Assembly (NCBI RefSeq): GCF_900104925.1
Contig: NZ_LT629735.1
Location: 2,574,291 to 2,638,290, forward strand
Direction: 5' to 3'
Length of the DNA stretch: 64,000 nucleotides
Source of the DNA: Opitutus sp. GAS368
GTDB lineage: Bacteria > Verrucomicrobiota > Verrucomicrobiia > Opitutales > Opitutaceae
A program made the position numbers and the translations under genes. This document shows positions 40,627 to 49,093 of this stretch, piece after piece. The first letter of the stretch is position 1. Every line of letters begins with the position of its first letter. The notes below the pieces were generated by a model. It searched no databases. It saw only the letters and a program-made list of their open reading frames with translations, and was not told where the DNA came from.

Positions 40627-41286
40627 TCAGCGGGGCTTCAGCGCCAGCAGCGTCCGGTGCAGGTGGATGGCGCGTTGCAGCACGCGATCGATCAGCGGGG
40701 CGGGTGTTTCCGGCGCGCCGGCGGGTTTCGGCGCGGTGGGGTCGGGCGGGGGCGGGGGCTCGGCGTCGGGATTGCCGTTCTTGAACTCGTGCACGAGGGT
40801 CGCCTCGTCGAAGCGTTCCTTTTCGATCTTGCCGGTGATGAGTTTGTCCAGCGCCGTGCCGGCCTCCAGGGCGTCATAGGCACGGCGGTCGGTGGCGGCA
40901 TCGGTCTGGACGACGACCTTCGGCGCGGGCGTGGATCCCGGGGCGCCGAGGGTAAGCGCCGGCGAGGTGCGGATGACCGCGGCCAGGGCGGCCGGGGTGG
41001 CCGGGCTGACCAGGATGAAGAGCGGGGCGCCGGCCGCATGGCCGGCGAGGGCGGACTGCAGGGCGGCCGCCGAATCGTCGCGCGCCGTCGCGTAGCGCAG
41101 GTCGAGCACCAGCGCGCCGGCGCCGGGCACGGCCTGGTGAAGGGCGGCGTCGGATTCGGCGAGCGAATGGATGCGCAGGTAGGCGAGGCCCGAGCCGAGG
41201 TCGGTCAGCTCTGTGGCTTTGGCGCAGAGGGGAGCAAAGAGCAGGACGCAAAGAGCCAGAAGCACTGGAACGAATATCCGGGCCAA
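40627..41286 (-). CDS. exported protein of unknown function, Pro-rich
   Basis: A 219-residue product if started at TTG 41284-41286, which gives a clean signal peptide (ARIFVPVLLALCVLLFAPLCAKA). The following domain has VLDLRYATARDDSAAALQSAL and LFILVSPATPAALAAVI, reminiscent of the substrate-binding half of S41 (Tsp) peptidases but without a catalytic Ser/Lys motif. A Pro-rich stretch (DAEPPPPPDPTAPK) precedes the C-terminal helix. The frame is also open to ATG 41400, which overlaps the purD stop (ATGA). That 38-residue extension is pure translation of a TGTCATCCTGAAC palindrome, so I disfavour it, but coupling to purD is possible. Confidence 0.65.
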   Translation of the reverse strand: MARIFVPVLLALCVLLFAPLCAKATELTDLGSGLAYLRIHSLAESDAALHQAVPGAGALVLDLRYATARDDSAAALQSALAGHAAGAPLFILVSPATPAALAAVIRTSPALTLGAPGSTPAPKVVVQTDAATDRRAYDALEAGTALDKLITGKIEKERFDEATLVHEFKNGNPDAEPPPPPDPTAPKPAGAPETPAPLIDRVLQRAIHLHRTLLALKPR

Positions 41287-41297
41287 TGCCCGATGCC

Positions 41298-41383
41298 TGT
41301 CATTCTGAGGCGAAGCCGAAGAATCCAGCAGGATGACCGCCGGCGAGAGTGATGCTGGATCCTTCACTTTGTTCAGGATGACA
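41298..41383. repeat. TGTCATTCTGAG core palindrome
   Basis: Inverted arms 41298-41328 and 41355-41383. The right arm (TGGATCCTTCACTTTG) is the copy closest to the IS110 target. It fills the purD-hypothetical gap and is open in the downstream gene's frame. Confidence 0.85.
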
Positions 41384-41396
41384 GGTCGTGTGTTTT

Positions 41397-42686
41397 TCAT
41401 TTTCGATTGAGCTGTTTGGCGCCGATGTCGCGGCGGAAATATTTGTGGGCCCACTGGATCTGATCGCAGGCGGCGTAGGCGCGCTGGGCCGCTTCCTTCA
41501 GGGTCGGGGCCAGCGCGGTCACGCCGAGCACGCGGCCGCCGTTGGCCGTGAGTTGGCCGGCGGCATTCTGCGCGGTGCCGGCGTGGTAGATGGTGACAGC
41601 GGGGAGCAAGGAGCCGGGAGCAGGGAGGGTAATGACGTCGCCCTTGGCGTAGCTGTCGGGATAGCCCTTGGCGGCCACGACGACGCACAGCGCGTAGTCG
41701 GATTTCACCTCGAGTTTCATCCCGCGCAACCCGCCGTGGGCCGCCGCCCAGAGCAGCGCGAGCAGGTCGGTCTTGAGCCGCGGCAGCACGACCTGGGTCT
41801 CCGGGTCGCCGAAGCGGGTGTTGTATTCCAGCACGCTCGGGCCGGACGCCGTGAGCATGATGCCGATGAACAGCGTGCCGCGAAACTCGATACCCTCGCT
41901 CGCGATGGCGGCGACCGACGGTTGGACGATCTCGCGCTCGATGCGCGCGAGCAGCGCGGGCGTGACGACCTCGGCGGGCGAGTAGGTGCCCATGCCGCCG
42001 GTGTTCGGGCCGGTGTCACCGTCACCGATGCGCTTGTGGTCCTGCGAGGTCGGCAGAATCACGTAGTCGCGCCCCGAGACGACCACGAGCAGCGAGGTCT
42101 CCTCGCCGAGCAGACAGTCTTCGATGAGGATCTGGCTGCCGGCGGAACCGAATTTGTTTCCCGCCAGCATGTCGCGGATGGCTTCCTCGGCCTCGCGCAA
42201 GGACTGCGCGACCACGACGCCCTTGCCGGCGGCGAGCCCGTCGGCCTTGATGACAATCGGCGCGCCGCGGCGGCGCACATAGGCGATGGCGGGATCGACC
42301 TCATGGAAGATGCCCGCGGCCGCCGTCGGGATCTTGTGCTTCAGCAGGATTTGCTTCGTGAAGACCTTCGAGGCCTCGAGCCGGGCACCGTCGGCCTTGG
42401 GGCCGTAGGCGGGGATGCCGGCCTTGGTCAGCGTGTCGACGAGGCCGAGCGACAGCGGCACCTCGGGGCCGACGACGACGAACTCCACCTTCTCCCGTTG
42501 CGCCAGCGCGGCGAGCCCGGCGATGTCCTCGACCGGAACCGGGCAGCACGTCGCGTCCGCGGCGATGCCGGCGTTGCCCGGGGCGCAGAGCAGGCGCGGT
42601 TTCGCCGGCGAGAGGGCGAGCGCACGGACGAGCGCGTGTTCGCGCCCGCCGGAGCCGACGACAAGGACGGAGGAAGGCAAAGGCAT
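41397..42686 (-). CDS. purD: phosphoribosylamine-glycine ligase
   Basis: Second step of purine synthesis, an ATP-grasp enzyme; 429 residues as usual. Motifs: [36 protein letters not shown]-type loop ([14 protein letters not shown]), [28 protein letters not shown]. Near the C-terminus, between KGDVI and VTIYHAGTA, an in-frame segment [11 protein letters not shown] is encoded by a GGGAGCAAGGAGCCGGGAGC tract (41600-41628), a dispersed repeat word. Upstream gap: a 22-bp GTTAGG-type inverted pair. Confidence 0.96.
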   Translation of the reverse strand: MPLPSSVLVVGSGGREHALVRALALSPAKPRLLCAPGNAGIAADATCCPVPVEDIAGLAALAQREKVEFVVVGPEVPLSLGLVDTLTKAGIPAYGPKADGARLEASKVFTKQILLKHKIPTAAAGIFHEVDPAIAYVRRRGAPIVIKADGLAAGKGVVVAQSLREAEEAIRDMLAGNKFGSAGSQILIEDCLLGEETSLLVVVSGRDYVILPTSQDHKRIGDGDTGPNTGGMGTYSPAEVVTPALLARIEREIVQPSVAAIASEGIEFRGTLFIGIMLTASGPSVLEYNTRFGDPETQVVLPRLKTDLLALLWAAAHGGLRGMKLEVKSDYALCVVVAAKGYPDSYAKGDVITLPAPGSLLPAVTIYHAGTAQNAAGQLTANGGRVLGVTALAPTLKEAAQRAYAACDQIQWAHKYFRRDIGAKQLNRK

Positions 42687-42687
42687 T

Positions 42688-42754
42688 GTGTTACGTGTTA
42701 GGTTTTAGGAGTGAGGCAACAAGCACTTAATACCTAAAACCTAAGACATAACAC
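42688..42754. repeat. inverted pair of GTTAGGTTTTAGG tracts
   Basis: Arms 42688-42709 and 42733-42754 match 20 of 22 positions when inverted. They occupy the whole purD to LOG-family gap. Confidence 0.75.
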
Positions 42755-42757
42755 GGC

Positions 42758-44668
42758 TCACAGCACCTGCAGGGTCTTGCGATAGAAGCGCACGACCTCG
42801 TCGGCGTCGTCGGTGAAGAGCACGTAGTCCTTCATCCAGGCCGGGGCGCGCTTCTGGTCGATCATCGCGTAGAACTGCTTCTGCAGGTCCTTCCAGAAAC
42901 CGGCGCCGTAGAAGACGTAGGGCGTGCGCGGCCGGATGCCGAGCTTGAGGTTGCACATCTCGATACCGATCTCCTCGAGCGTGCCGACGCCGCCGACGTT
43001 GAAGATGCAGAAATCCGCCGCCTCGAACCATTTTTGGCGGAAGTGGCGCGACGATTCCTGGAAGGTGTTGAAGAAGTCCACGCCAAGCTCGGGCGGCTGG
43101 GCCTCGAGTTCGAGGAAGCAGGCGCCGGTCAGGGCGCCCTTGCTGCGCGCGGTCTCGGTGGCGAGGCGCATGACGCCGCCGCCGCCGCCGGTGAGCACGC
43201 CGAGGTTGGAGCCGATGAAGGCCGTGAGCTTGTCCACGAGGCCGCTGATGCGAGCGGTGTCGGCCTGCTCGAGCGAGTAGGCCGAGCCGTAGAAGGCGAG
43301 CACGGTGGCCTCCTTGAATTTCTGGGCGTTCTCCTCGCGCACGAAGAACCCGTGGTCCTTCTTGTAGGTGTGCATGTAGACGTCTTTCGTCGTCTCGTCA
43401 TACCAGTAGACGCCGACGCCGATGGCATCAAAGGTGTCGAGGCGGGCGTGGGCGTTGCTCGAGAGGAAGTAGCCGTGGGTGCGCGAGGCCTTGCGGAAGA
43501 CGATGCGCTTGAGCTTCACGTCGCCGATGCGGGTGATGAGTTCCATGTGCTCGAGCAGGTCGGGGAAGAAGTCCACCACGAGCGTGTCGGCGTCGGGGGC
43601 CGCGGCGTCGAGCGCCTGGATCATGGTGCGGTAACCGAGCGGGCAGGCCTTGGCGGCGAGCAGTTTCCTCAGGTCCTCGTCGCCGGCGCGGATGAAGATG
43701 GCGCGGTTCTCCATCGTGGCGCTCTGGCCGCGGACGGTGATCTTGGACTTCGGGTGCGCCTCGCCGGTGGCGACGGCCGGGCTGTCGTCGAGACAGCGGA
43801 ACATGTCGGTGGCGGTGGCGAGGAGGCGCTGGCGTTTCTTGGCGAGCGCCTTCATCTCGGGATCGGTGCCCTCGGGCGCGCGGAAGATGTCGACCGAGAC
43901 CATCGGGTTGACCACCGGCTGGTCGCCGGTGTTGTAGATCTCGAGCATGATATTCGTGCCGAAGGTCTTGATCGGGTCGAGCAGCACGGCCGAGGTGTGG
44001 ATGCCGAGGTTGCCCGGGCCCTGGTTGAGCACGACGAAGTGCTCCTTCAAATACATGGAGCAGCTGGTGAGCACGCCGGAGCGCGGCGGGATGATGAGCG
44101 GCGAGGCGTCGTGGCGCTGCTGCACCTTGTCGAGGAAGGCGCGGCCGGCGTTGCCGGAGACGATGCGCTCGAAGGTCAGCCGCGGCAGGCGCGGGTTGAT
44201 GGTGTAGGTGACCTGGTGGGGCGTGAGGAAGACGCGGCCGACGTGGTCGATGGAGATGGTGTTGGGCAGCTTGAGGCGGTTCTCCTTCAGGGCCTGCCAG
44301 ATCTCGTCCGAGGTGAGCTTGGCGGCGGCGGGCGCGCGGAACAGGCGCCCGACGGGCGTGCCGGGGCGGAGGAGCTTCTTGAAATATTCGAAGTTCGGGA
44401 AGCTCTCGTCATACATGAAGGCCTCGGCCTCCAGCGTCAGGCGGTTGCCGTCGACGGCGGGCGCGCCCTTCGTGATCATCTCGATGCCGATGCGCGCGAG
44501 CGAACTGCGCTCGGTGAACTTGAGCTCGGCGAGGTGCGCCTTGAGGAAATCCATCTCGGCGGGCGAGCGCGGCCAGAAGACGAGGGTGAGGGCCACGGGG
44601 CCGTCCTTTTTCGGCCGGACGGTGAGAATCTGGCCGTCGGTGCTGTGCCAGAATTGGTTTTCGTTCAT
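42758..44668 (-). CDS. LOG-family (lysine-decarboxylase-like) Rossmann protein with large N-terminal domain
   Basis: A 636-residue protein. The C-terminal ~230 residues are a LOG/TIGR00730-like domain with GSNLGVLTGGGGGVMRLATE (about 455-475) and FNVGGVGTLEEIGIEMC. The latter is the GGxGTxxE phosphoribohydrolase loop, with Val in place of the usual Pro. LOG enzymes release bases from nucleoside monophosphates. The ~400-residue N-terminal part has no family I recognise (NTISIDHVGRVFLTPHQVTY, PPRSGVLTSCSMYLKEHFVVLNQ) and looks beta-rich. Normal LOG proteins are 180-230 residues. Start ATG 44666-44668. Confidence 0.8.
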   Translation of the reverse strand: MNENQFWHSTDGQILTVRPKKDGPVALTLVFWPRSPAEMDFLKAHLAELKFTERSSLARIGIEMITKGAPAVDGNRLTLEAEAFMYDESFPNFEYFKKLLRPGTPVGRLFRAPAAAKLTSDEIWQALKENRLKLPNTISIDHVGRVFLTPHQVTYTINPRLPRLTFERIVSGNAGRAFLDKVQQRHDASPLIIPPRSGVLTSCSMYLKEHFVVLNQGPGNLGIHTSAVLLDPIKTFGTNIMLEIYNTGDQPVVNPMVSVDIFRAPEGTDPEMKALAKKRQRLLATATDMFRCLDDSPAVATGEAHPKSKITVRGQSATMENRAIFIRAGDEDLRKLLAAKACPLGYRTMIQALDAAAPDADTLVVDFFPDLLEHMELITRIGDVKLKRIVFRKASRTHGYFLSSNAHARLDTFDAIGVGVYWYDETTKDVYMHTYKKDHGFFVREENAQKFKEATVLAFYGSAYSLEQADTARISGLVDKLTAFIGSNLGVLTGGGGGVMRLATETARSKGALTGACFLELEAQPPELGVDFFNTFQESSRHFRQKWFEAADFCIFNVGGVGTLEEIGIEMCNLKLGIRPRTPYVFYGAGFWKDLQKQFYAMIDQKRAPAWMKDYVLFTDDADEVVRFYRKTLQVL

Positions 44669-44842
44669 GGGATTGGCAAGCTTTGGGGACGTTGACGGGC
44701 CTGACAAGCCCGCGGTTGGGCGCGGGAATCCCGGGGAATTGCCGCCAAAGGGATTGATTTTTGCCGGGGGCGTGAGCAATTTCGCGCCTTTTACGGCACA
44801 AAACCGCCCGGGCCGTTTCCCAACCGGGCTACCTCAATCGCA

Positions 44843-45706
44843 ATGAAATTCATCTCCCAAGTCAGTGCAGCCCTGATCAGCCTGGGCCTGCTCACCGCCG
44901 CGTCCGCTGAGGATGCGGTCAAGTTCAACGTCCCGGGTGTCTCGACTCCGGCCAGCACGCCGGCGGCTCCGGCCGCGCCCGCGACGACCCCGGCGGCCGC
45001 GCCGGTGGCGGCGCCCGCCACGGTCAAATTCACCGAGGCCCAGCTGCTCGAGGCTTTCGGCTATATTTATGTGCTGCAGACCCGCATGGGCGCCCAGGTC
45101 GATGCCCTGGAGTTCACGCCCGCCGACAAGGAGGCCATGGTGCGCGGCATCAGCCTCGCCTTGAACGGCAAGGAACTGCCCTATGACCCCAAGCAGATCC
45201 AGGGCCAGCTCCAGGAGTTCATGGCGCACAAGCAGGAGGCCTTCATGACCAAGCTGCGGATGAAGAACCTGTCGGACAACCTGGCCTTCTTCACCAAGCT
45301 GAAGGAAAACAAGAACATCGTAGAACTGCCCAGCGGCCTGCGCTATGAGATCCTCAAGCCCGCCACCGGTGCCGTGCCGAAGCCCGGCCAGCTCGCCACC
45401 ATCCACTACACCGGCACGCTCATCAACGGGCAGGTGTTTGACAGCTCGGTCGAGCGCGGCCAGCCCATCGATCTACCCGTCGTCATGGCCACCCCCACCT
45501 CCCCCAGCGGCGTCATCCCCGGCATGTTCGAGGGCCTGCAGAAGATCGGAATCGGCGGCAAGGCCAAGCTCTACATCCCGCCCTCGCTCGCTTACGGCGA
45601 CGAAGGCAACCAAGGCATCCCGCCGGGCGCCGCGCTGGTCTTCGAGATCGAAGTGCTCGGCGTGAAGGACGCCCCCAAGGACGCGCCGGCTCCGGCCGCC
45701 AAGTAA
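44843..45706 (+). CDS. exported FKBP-type peptidyl-prolyl isomerase
   Basis: A 287-residue protein: Sec signal peptide (MKFISQVSAALISLGLLTAASA), then an Ala/Pro-rich linker (about 30-60). Next is an FkpA/Mip-like N-terminal helical dimerisation region (about 62-150) and a C-terminal FKBP domain (about 165-275). The FKBP domain has GQLATIHYTGTLINGQVFDSS, GVIPGMFEGLQKIGIGGKAK and IPPSLAYGDEG. Periplasmic folding catalyst. A strong terminator follows the stop. Confidence 0.93.
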   Translation: MKFISQVSAALISLGLLTAASAEDAVKFNVPGVSTPASTPAAPAAPATTPAAAPVAAPATVKFTEAQLLEAFGYIYVLQTRMGAQVDALEFTPADKEAMVRGISLALNGKELPYDPKQIQGQLQEFMAHKQEAFMTKLRMKNLSDNLAFFTKLKENKNIVELPSGLRYEILKPATGAVPKPGQLATIHYTGTLINGQVFDSSVERGQPIDLPVVMATPTSPSGVIPGMFEGLQKIGIGGKAKLYIPPSLAYGDEGNQGIPPGAALVFEIEVLGVKDAPKDAPAPAAK

Positions 45707-45730
45707 GCCCCGCGTTTCGCGCCACTTTCA

Positions 45731-45759
45731 ACGCCTCCCGCCCGGGAGGCGTTTTTTTT
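45731..45759 (+). terminator. intrinsic terminator after the FKBP gene
   Basis: ACGCCTCCCG/CGGGAGGCGT stem directly followed by eight T. It lies ~25 bp past the stop and also separates the convergent aldolase gene. Confidence 0.92.
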
Positions 45760-45769
45760 GCGTTCGTGC

Positions 45770-46816
45770 TCAGCGCGGGGCGGCCCGCAGGTCGGCGACG
45801 AAACGGTCGATCGTCGCCGGCGCCGTGGCCCACGAGCACATCAGCCGGTAGCCGTGTTCGCCGATGAATTTGTAGAAATGCCAGCCGCGCGCCTCGAGGG
45901 CCGCCACGGTGGCGGGCGGCAGCTCGACAAACACGCTGTTCACCTCCGGCTCGCCAATGAGCTTCGCCCCGGCGGCGCGCAGCGCGGCGGCGAGCTTTTG
46001 CGCCATGGCGTTGGCGTGCGCGGCATGACGCAGCCACGCGCCGCTCTCGAGCATCCCGCACCACTGCGCGGCGGCAAAGCGCATCTTCGAGGCGAGCTGG
46101 CCGGCCTGCTTGACGCGATACTCGAACTCGCGCGCGTGCTCCCGGTTGAAAAAGACGACGGCCTCCGTCGTGTTCATGCCGCCCTTCGTGCCGCCCAGGC
46201 AGACCACGTCCACGCCGGCGCGCCAGGTGAAGTCCGCCGGCGTCACGCCGCGGGCTGCCAGCGCCGCGGCGGCGTTGGCCAGGCGCGCGCCGTCCAGGTG
46301 CACGGCCATCCCGTGCGCCTTCGCCACGGCGGCCAGCGCGCGCACCTCATCGGGGGTGTAGATCGTGCCGAGTTCGGTGGCCTGCGTGACCGAAAGCGCG
46401 CCGGGCTTGGGGTAATGGATGCCATGGCCGCGGCCGAAGACCGGCGCGAGGTCCGCCGCGCGCAGCTTGCCGCCCGGCCCGCCGAGGGTGATGATCTTGC
46501 TGCCGCCGGTGAAGAATTCCGGCGCGCCGCACTCGTCCGTGTCGAGGTGCGAGACCGCGTGGCAGAGGATGCTGTGGTGGCTGCGGCAGAACTGCGCGAG
46601 CGCGAGCGCGTTGGCGGCGGTGCCGTTGAAAACGAAGAACACCTCACACTCCGTGGCGAAGAATTCCGCGATCAGTCGCTTGGCGCGGGCCGTCCACGGG
46701 TCGTCCCCGTAGGAGGGCGCCTGGCCGGCGTTGGCGGCGGTGAGCGCGGCCAGCGCCTCGGGCGCCAGCCCGGCGGTGTTGTCGCTGGCGAAGGTGTAAT
46801 CGGGGGTGACGGACAT
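45770..46816 (-). CDS. low-specificity threonine aldolase
   Basis: A PLP enzyme cleaving threonine or related beta-hydroxy amino acids to glycine. The 348-residue protein has FASDNTAGLAPEALAAL, the SYGDDPWT motif, FFVFNGTAANALAL, HLDTDECGAPEFFTGG, LDGARLANAAAAL and the lysine segment LGGTKGGMNTTEAV (about 208). Start ATG 46814-46816. It is divergent from aroK with a 104-bp gap. Confidence 0.93.
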   Translation of the reverse strand: MSVTPDYTFASDNTAGLAPEALAALTAANAGQAPSYGDDPWTARAKRLIAEFFATECEVFFVFNGTAANALALAQFCRSHHSILCHAVSHLDTDECGAPEFFTGGSKIITLGGPGGKLRAADLAPVFGRGHGIHYPKPGALSVTQATELGTIYTPDEVRALAAVAKAHGMAVHLDGARLANAAAALAARGVTPADFTWRAGVDVVCLGGTKGGMNTTEAVVFFNREHAREFEYRVKQAGQLASKMRFAAAQWCGMLESGAWLRHAAHANAMAQKLAAALRAAGAKLIGEPEVNSVFVELPPATVAALEARGWHFYKFIGEHGYRLMCSWATAPATIDRFVADLRAAPR

Positions 46817-46920
46817 GACGCGGCCAGCGTGCGGGTTTTCAAGGGGTTTGAACAGGGCGAAGTAGGACGGAACGCGCACTTGCACCCGGCCGGCGCGCGG
46901 TGTTCGTTGAATCCCGACCA

Positions 46921-47457
46921 ATGACTCCGCCGGACACCAACCTCTACCTCGTGGGCTTCATGGGCACGGGCAAAAGCACCGTGGGCCGGCAGGTCGCCCG
47001 GCAGCTGGGCTTCCAGTTCCTCGACAGCGACCACGAGATCGAGCGCGCCCAGGGCAAGCCGGTGGCGAAAATCTTCGCCGAGGAGGGGGAGCCGCGCTTC
47101 CGCGCGCTGGAGCGCGAGTTCATCGAGCACGGCCATCCGGCGCAGCGCTGCATCGTCGCCTGCGGCGGCGGGCTGGTCGTGCCGCCCGGCATGCTGGAAC
47201 TGCTGCATGCCCGGGGCGTGGTGATCTGCATGCATGCACCGATCGAGACCATCCTGAAGCGCACCATGCACACCAACCACCGGCCGCTGTTGCAGGTGGA
47301 GAACCCCGAGCAGCGCCTGCGCGAGCTCTACGCCCAGCGGGAGGAGATCTACCGCCGCACCGGCACGATGGTGCTGACCGACAGCCGGCCGCTGCGGGAA
47401 ATCACCGGCCACGTGTTGCGCGTCTACCGGCTCGAGGCGGCGCACTTCAAAAAATGA
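46921..47457 (+). CDS. aroK: shikimate kinase
   Basis: Phosphorylates shikimate in aromatic amino acid synthesis. The 178-residue protein has P-loop GFMGTGKST (residues 12-20), the DSDHEIE shikimate-binding motif, FRALEREFIE and IVACGGGLVVPP. Its TGA overlaps the queG start by 4 bp (ATGA), so the two are co-translated, although the pathways are unrelated. Confidence 0.95.
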   Translation: MTPPDTNLYLVGFMGTGKSTVGRQVARQLGFQFLDSDHEIERAQGKPVAKIFAEEGEPRFRALEREFIEHGHPAQRCIVACGGGLVVPPGMLELLHARGVVICMHAPIETILKRTMHTNHRPLLQVENPEQRLRELYAQREEIYRRTGTMVLTDSRPLREITGHVLRVYRLEAAHFKK

Positions 47458-48650
47458 CCGCCGGGGCCGGGTTGCAGGTTGGAGGGGCGGAGCGCGAGGC
47501 GCTGCGCGAAAAATTGCGCGCGCTCGGTTTTGACGAGGTCCGCTTCGCCGCGGCCGGGGCGGAGGCCGGCGCCGGGCTGCGCGACTGGCTGGCGGCCGGC
47601 ATGCACGGCGACATGGCGTGGATGGAGCGCACGGCGGAAAAACGCGCGGCGGCGAACCTCGTGCTGCCGGGCGTGCGCTCGGTGATTTTGCTCGGCGTCA
47701 ATTACTGGAGTGACCCGCCTTCGCCTTCGCCTGGGGCTGCGGCGCGGCAAGCGGAGGACCGACCGGTATGGGCGCGCTATGCGCAGCATGAGGATTACCA
47801 CGACACGATGAAGTCCGGGCTCGAGGCGGCCGGGCGCGTGCTGGAGGAAATGGGCGGAATCACCGCCGCCGACTACCGCTATTATGTGGACACCGGGCCG
47901 GTGCTGGAGCGCGGGTGGGCGGCGCGCAGCGGCCTCGGTTTTCGCGGCAAGAACGCGATGCTCATTTCAAAAAAGCACGGCAACTGGCTGTTCCTCGCCT
48001 CGATCCTCACGCGGCTGGAGATCGCGCCCGACGAGCCGCTGAGAAAAAAGCCGGCGGCGGACGGGGCCGAGCCCGCCGGCCTGCTGTGCGGCAAGTGCAC
48101 GCGCTGTCTCGACGCCTGCCCGACGGACGCCTTCCCGGCGCCCGGCGTGGTGGACGCGCGGCGCTGCATTTCCTACCAGACGATCGAGAACAAGGGCATC
48201 ATCCCGCCGGAACTGCGCGCCGGCATCGGCACGCATGTCTATGGCTGCGACATCTGCCTCGAGGTGTGCCCGTGGAACCGGTTCGCCCAGGCCGGCCGGC
48301 ACCTGTTGCTGGCGGCCCGGCACGACCTCGCGGAGCTGACGCTGCCGGAGTTGCTCGAGCTGACGCCGGCGCGGTTCGCGGAGGTTTTCCGGCGCACGGC
48401 CATCAAGCGCCTCAAGCTGACCGGCCTGCTGCGCAACGCCTGCGTCGTCGCGGGCAACGCGGGCGGGGCGAACCTGTTGCCGGCGCTGGTGAAACTCGCG
48501 GCCCACGAGTCGGCCGTGGTCCGGGCGCACGCCGTGTGGGCGGTGCGGAAAATTGCGGGGGCGCGGGCCGAGGAATTGCTGCGGTCTGTGCGCCAGGCGG
48601 AGACAGACGCGACGGTGCTGAGTGAGTATTCCTGTAGCGGCGGTCTGTGA
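47454..48650 (+). CDS. queG: epoxyqueuosine reductase
   Basis: Last step of queuosine synthesis in tRNA; cobalamin and two [4Fe-4S] clusters. The 398-residue protein has GVNYW, VDTGPVLERGWAARSGLGF, ISKKHGNWLFLA and the cluster motifs CGKCTRCLDACPTDA (about 203-217) and YGCDICLEVCPWNRF (about 263-277). A HEAT-like tail (about 345-385) is usual for the family. The last residues SEYSCSGGL and the stop codon are encoded by a GTAG-led palindrome (48631-48671). Confidence 0.94.
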   Translation: MTAGAGLQVGGAEREALREKLRALGFDEVRFAAAGAEAGAGLRDWLAAGMHGDMAWMERTAEKRAAANLVLPGVRSVILLGVNYWSDPPSPSPGAAARQAEDRPVWARYAQHEDYHDTMKSGLEAAGRVLEEMGGITAADYRYYVDTGPVLERGWAARSGLGFRGKNAMLISKKHGNWLFLASILTRLEIAPDEPLRKKPAADGAEPAGLLCGKCTRCLDACPTDAFPAPGVVDARRCISYQTIENKGIIPPELRAGIGTHVYGCDICLEVCPWNRFAQAGRHLLLAARHDLAELTLPELLELTPARFAEVFRRTAIKRLKLTGLLRNACVVAGNAGGANLLPALVKLAAHESAVVRAHAVWAVRKIAGARAEELLRSVRQAETDATVLSEYSCSGGL

Positions 48651-48671
48651 CCGCCGTCCGGCCGCTACAGG
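48631..48671. repeat. GTAG-led REP-type palindrome overlapping the queG stop
   Basis: Outer arms CCTGTAGCGGC/GCCGCTACAGG are perfect and enclose the hairpin GGCGGTC/GACCGCC. It sits between the convergent queG and thioesterase genes and may serve as a bidirectional transcript end. Confidence 0.82.
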
Positions 48672-48678
48672 CCAGGCA

Positions 48679-49089
48679 TCACGCCTTGGAGCTGAACGCC
48701 GCGCGCATCTTCGTCGCGAAATCGGCAGGCGGGCGGACCGGCTCGCCCTTTTTGTTGATGAAGGCGTGGGTCGTGAAGCCGGTGACGAGCAGCTCGTCGC
48801 CGCGCCGCACCTCGTATTCGAGGTGGATGCGCAGCACCGGGCGCTCCTTGAGCCGGGTGATGACGGTCACGACGTCGTCGTAGAGCGCGGGCTTGAAGAA
48901 CTTCGTGCCGAGCTCGATCACGGGCAGGTGGTAACCCTGCGCCTCGAGCTCGCGGTAGGGCAGCCCGCATTCCTTGAGCAGGGTGGTGCGGCCGACCTCG
49001 AACCACGGCAGGTAGTTGCCATGGTAGACGATGCCCATCATATCGGTCTCGGCGTAGCGGACGGTGATGGCGGTGCGCGATTCGAGCAT
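48679..49089 (-). CDS. YbgC/4-hydroxybenzoyl-CoA thioesterase family protein
   Basis: A 136-residue hotdog-fold acyl-CoA thioesterase. N-terminal catalytic motif VRYAETDMMGIVYHGNYLPW with the conserved Asp (about residue 15), then FEVGRTTLLKECGLPY. Cytoplasmic; acts on short or aromatic acyl-CoA. Start ATG 49087-49089. It directly follows the glycosyltransferase gene (4-bp gap). Confidence 0.92.
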   Translation of the reverse strand: MLESRTAITVRYAETDMMGIVYHGNYLPWFEVGRTTLLKECGLPYRELEAQGYHLPVIELGTKFFKPALYDDVVTVITRLKERPVLRIHLEYEVRRGDELLVTGFTTHAFINKKGEPVRPPADFATKMRAAFSSKA

Positions 49090-49093
49090 GGGG

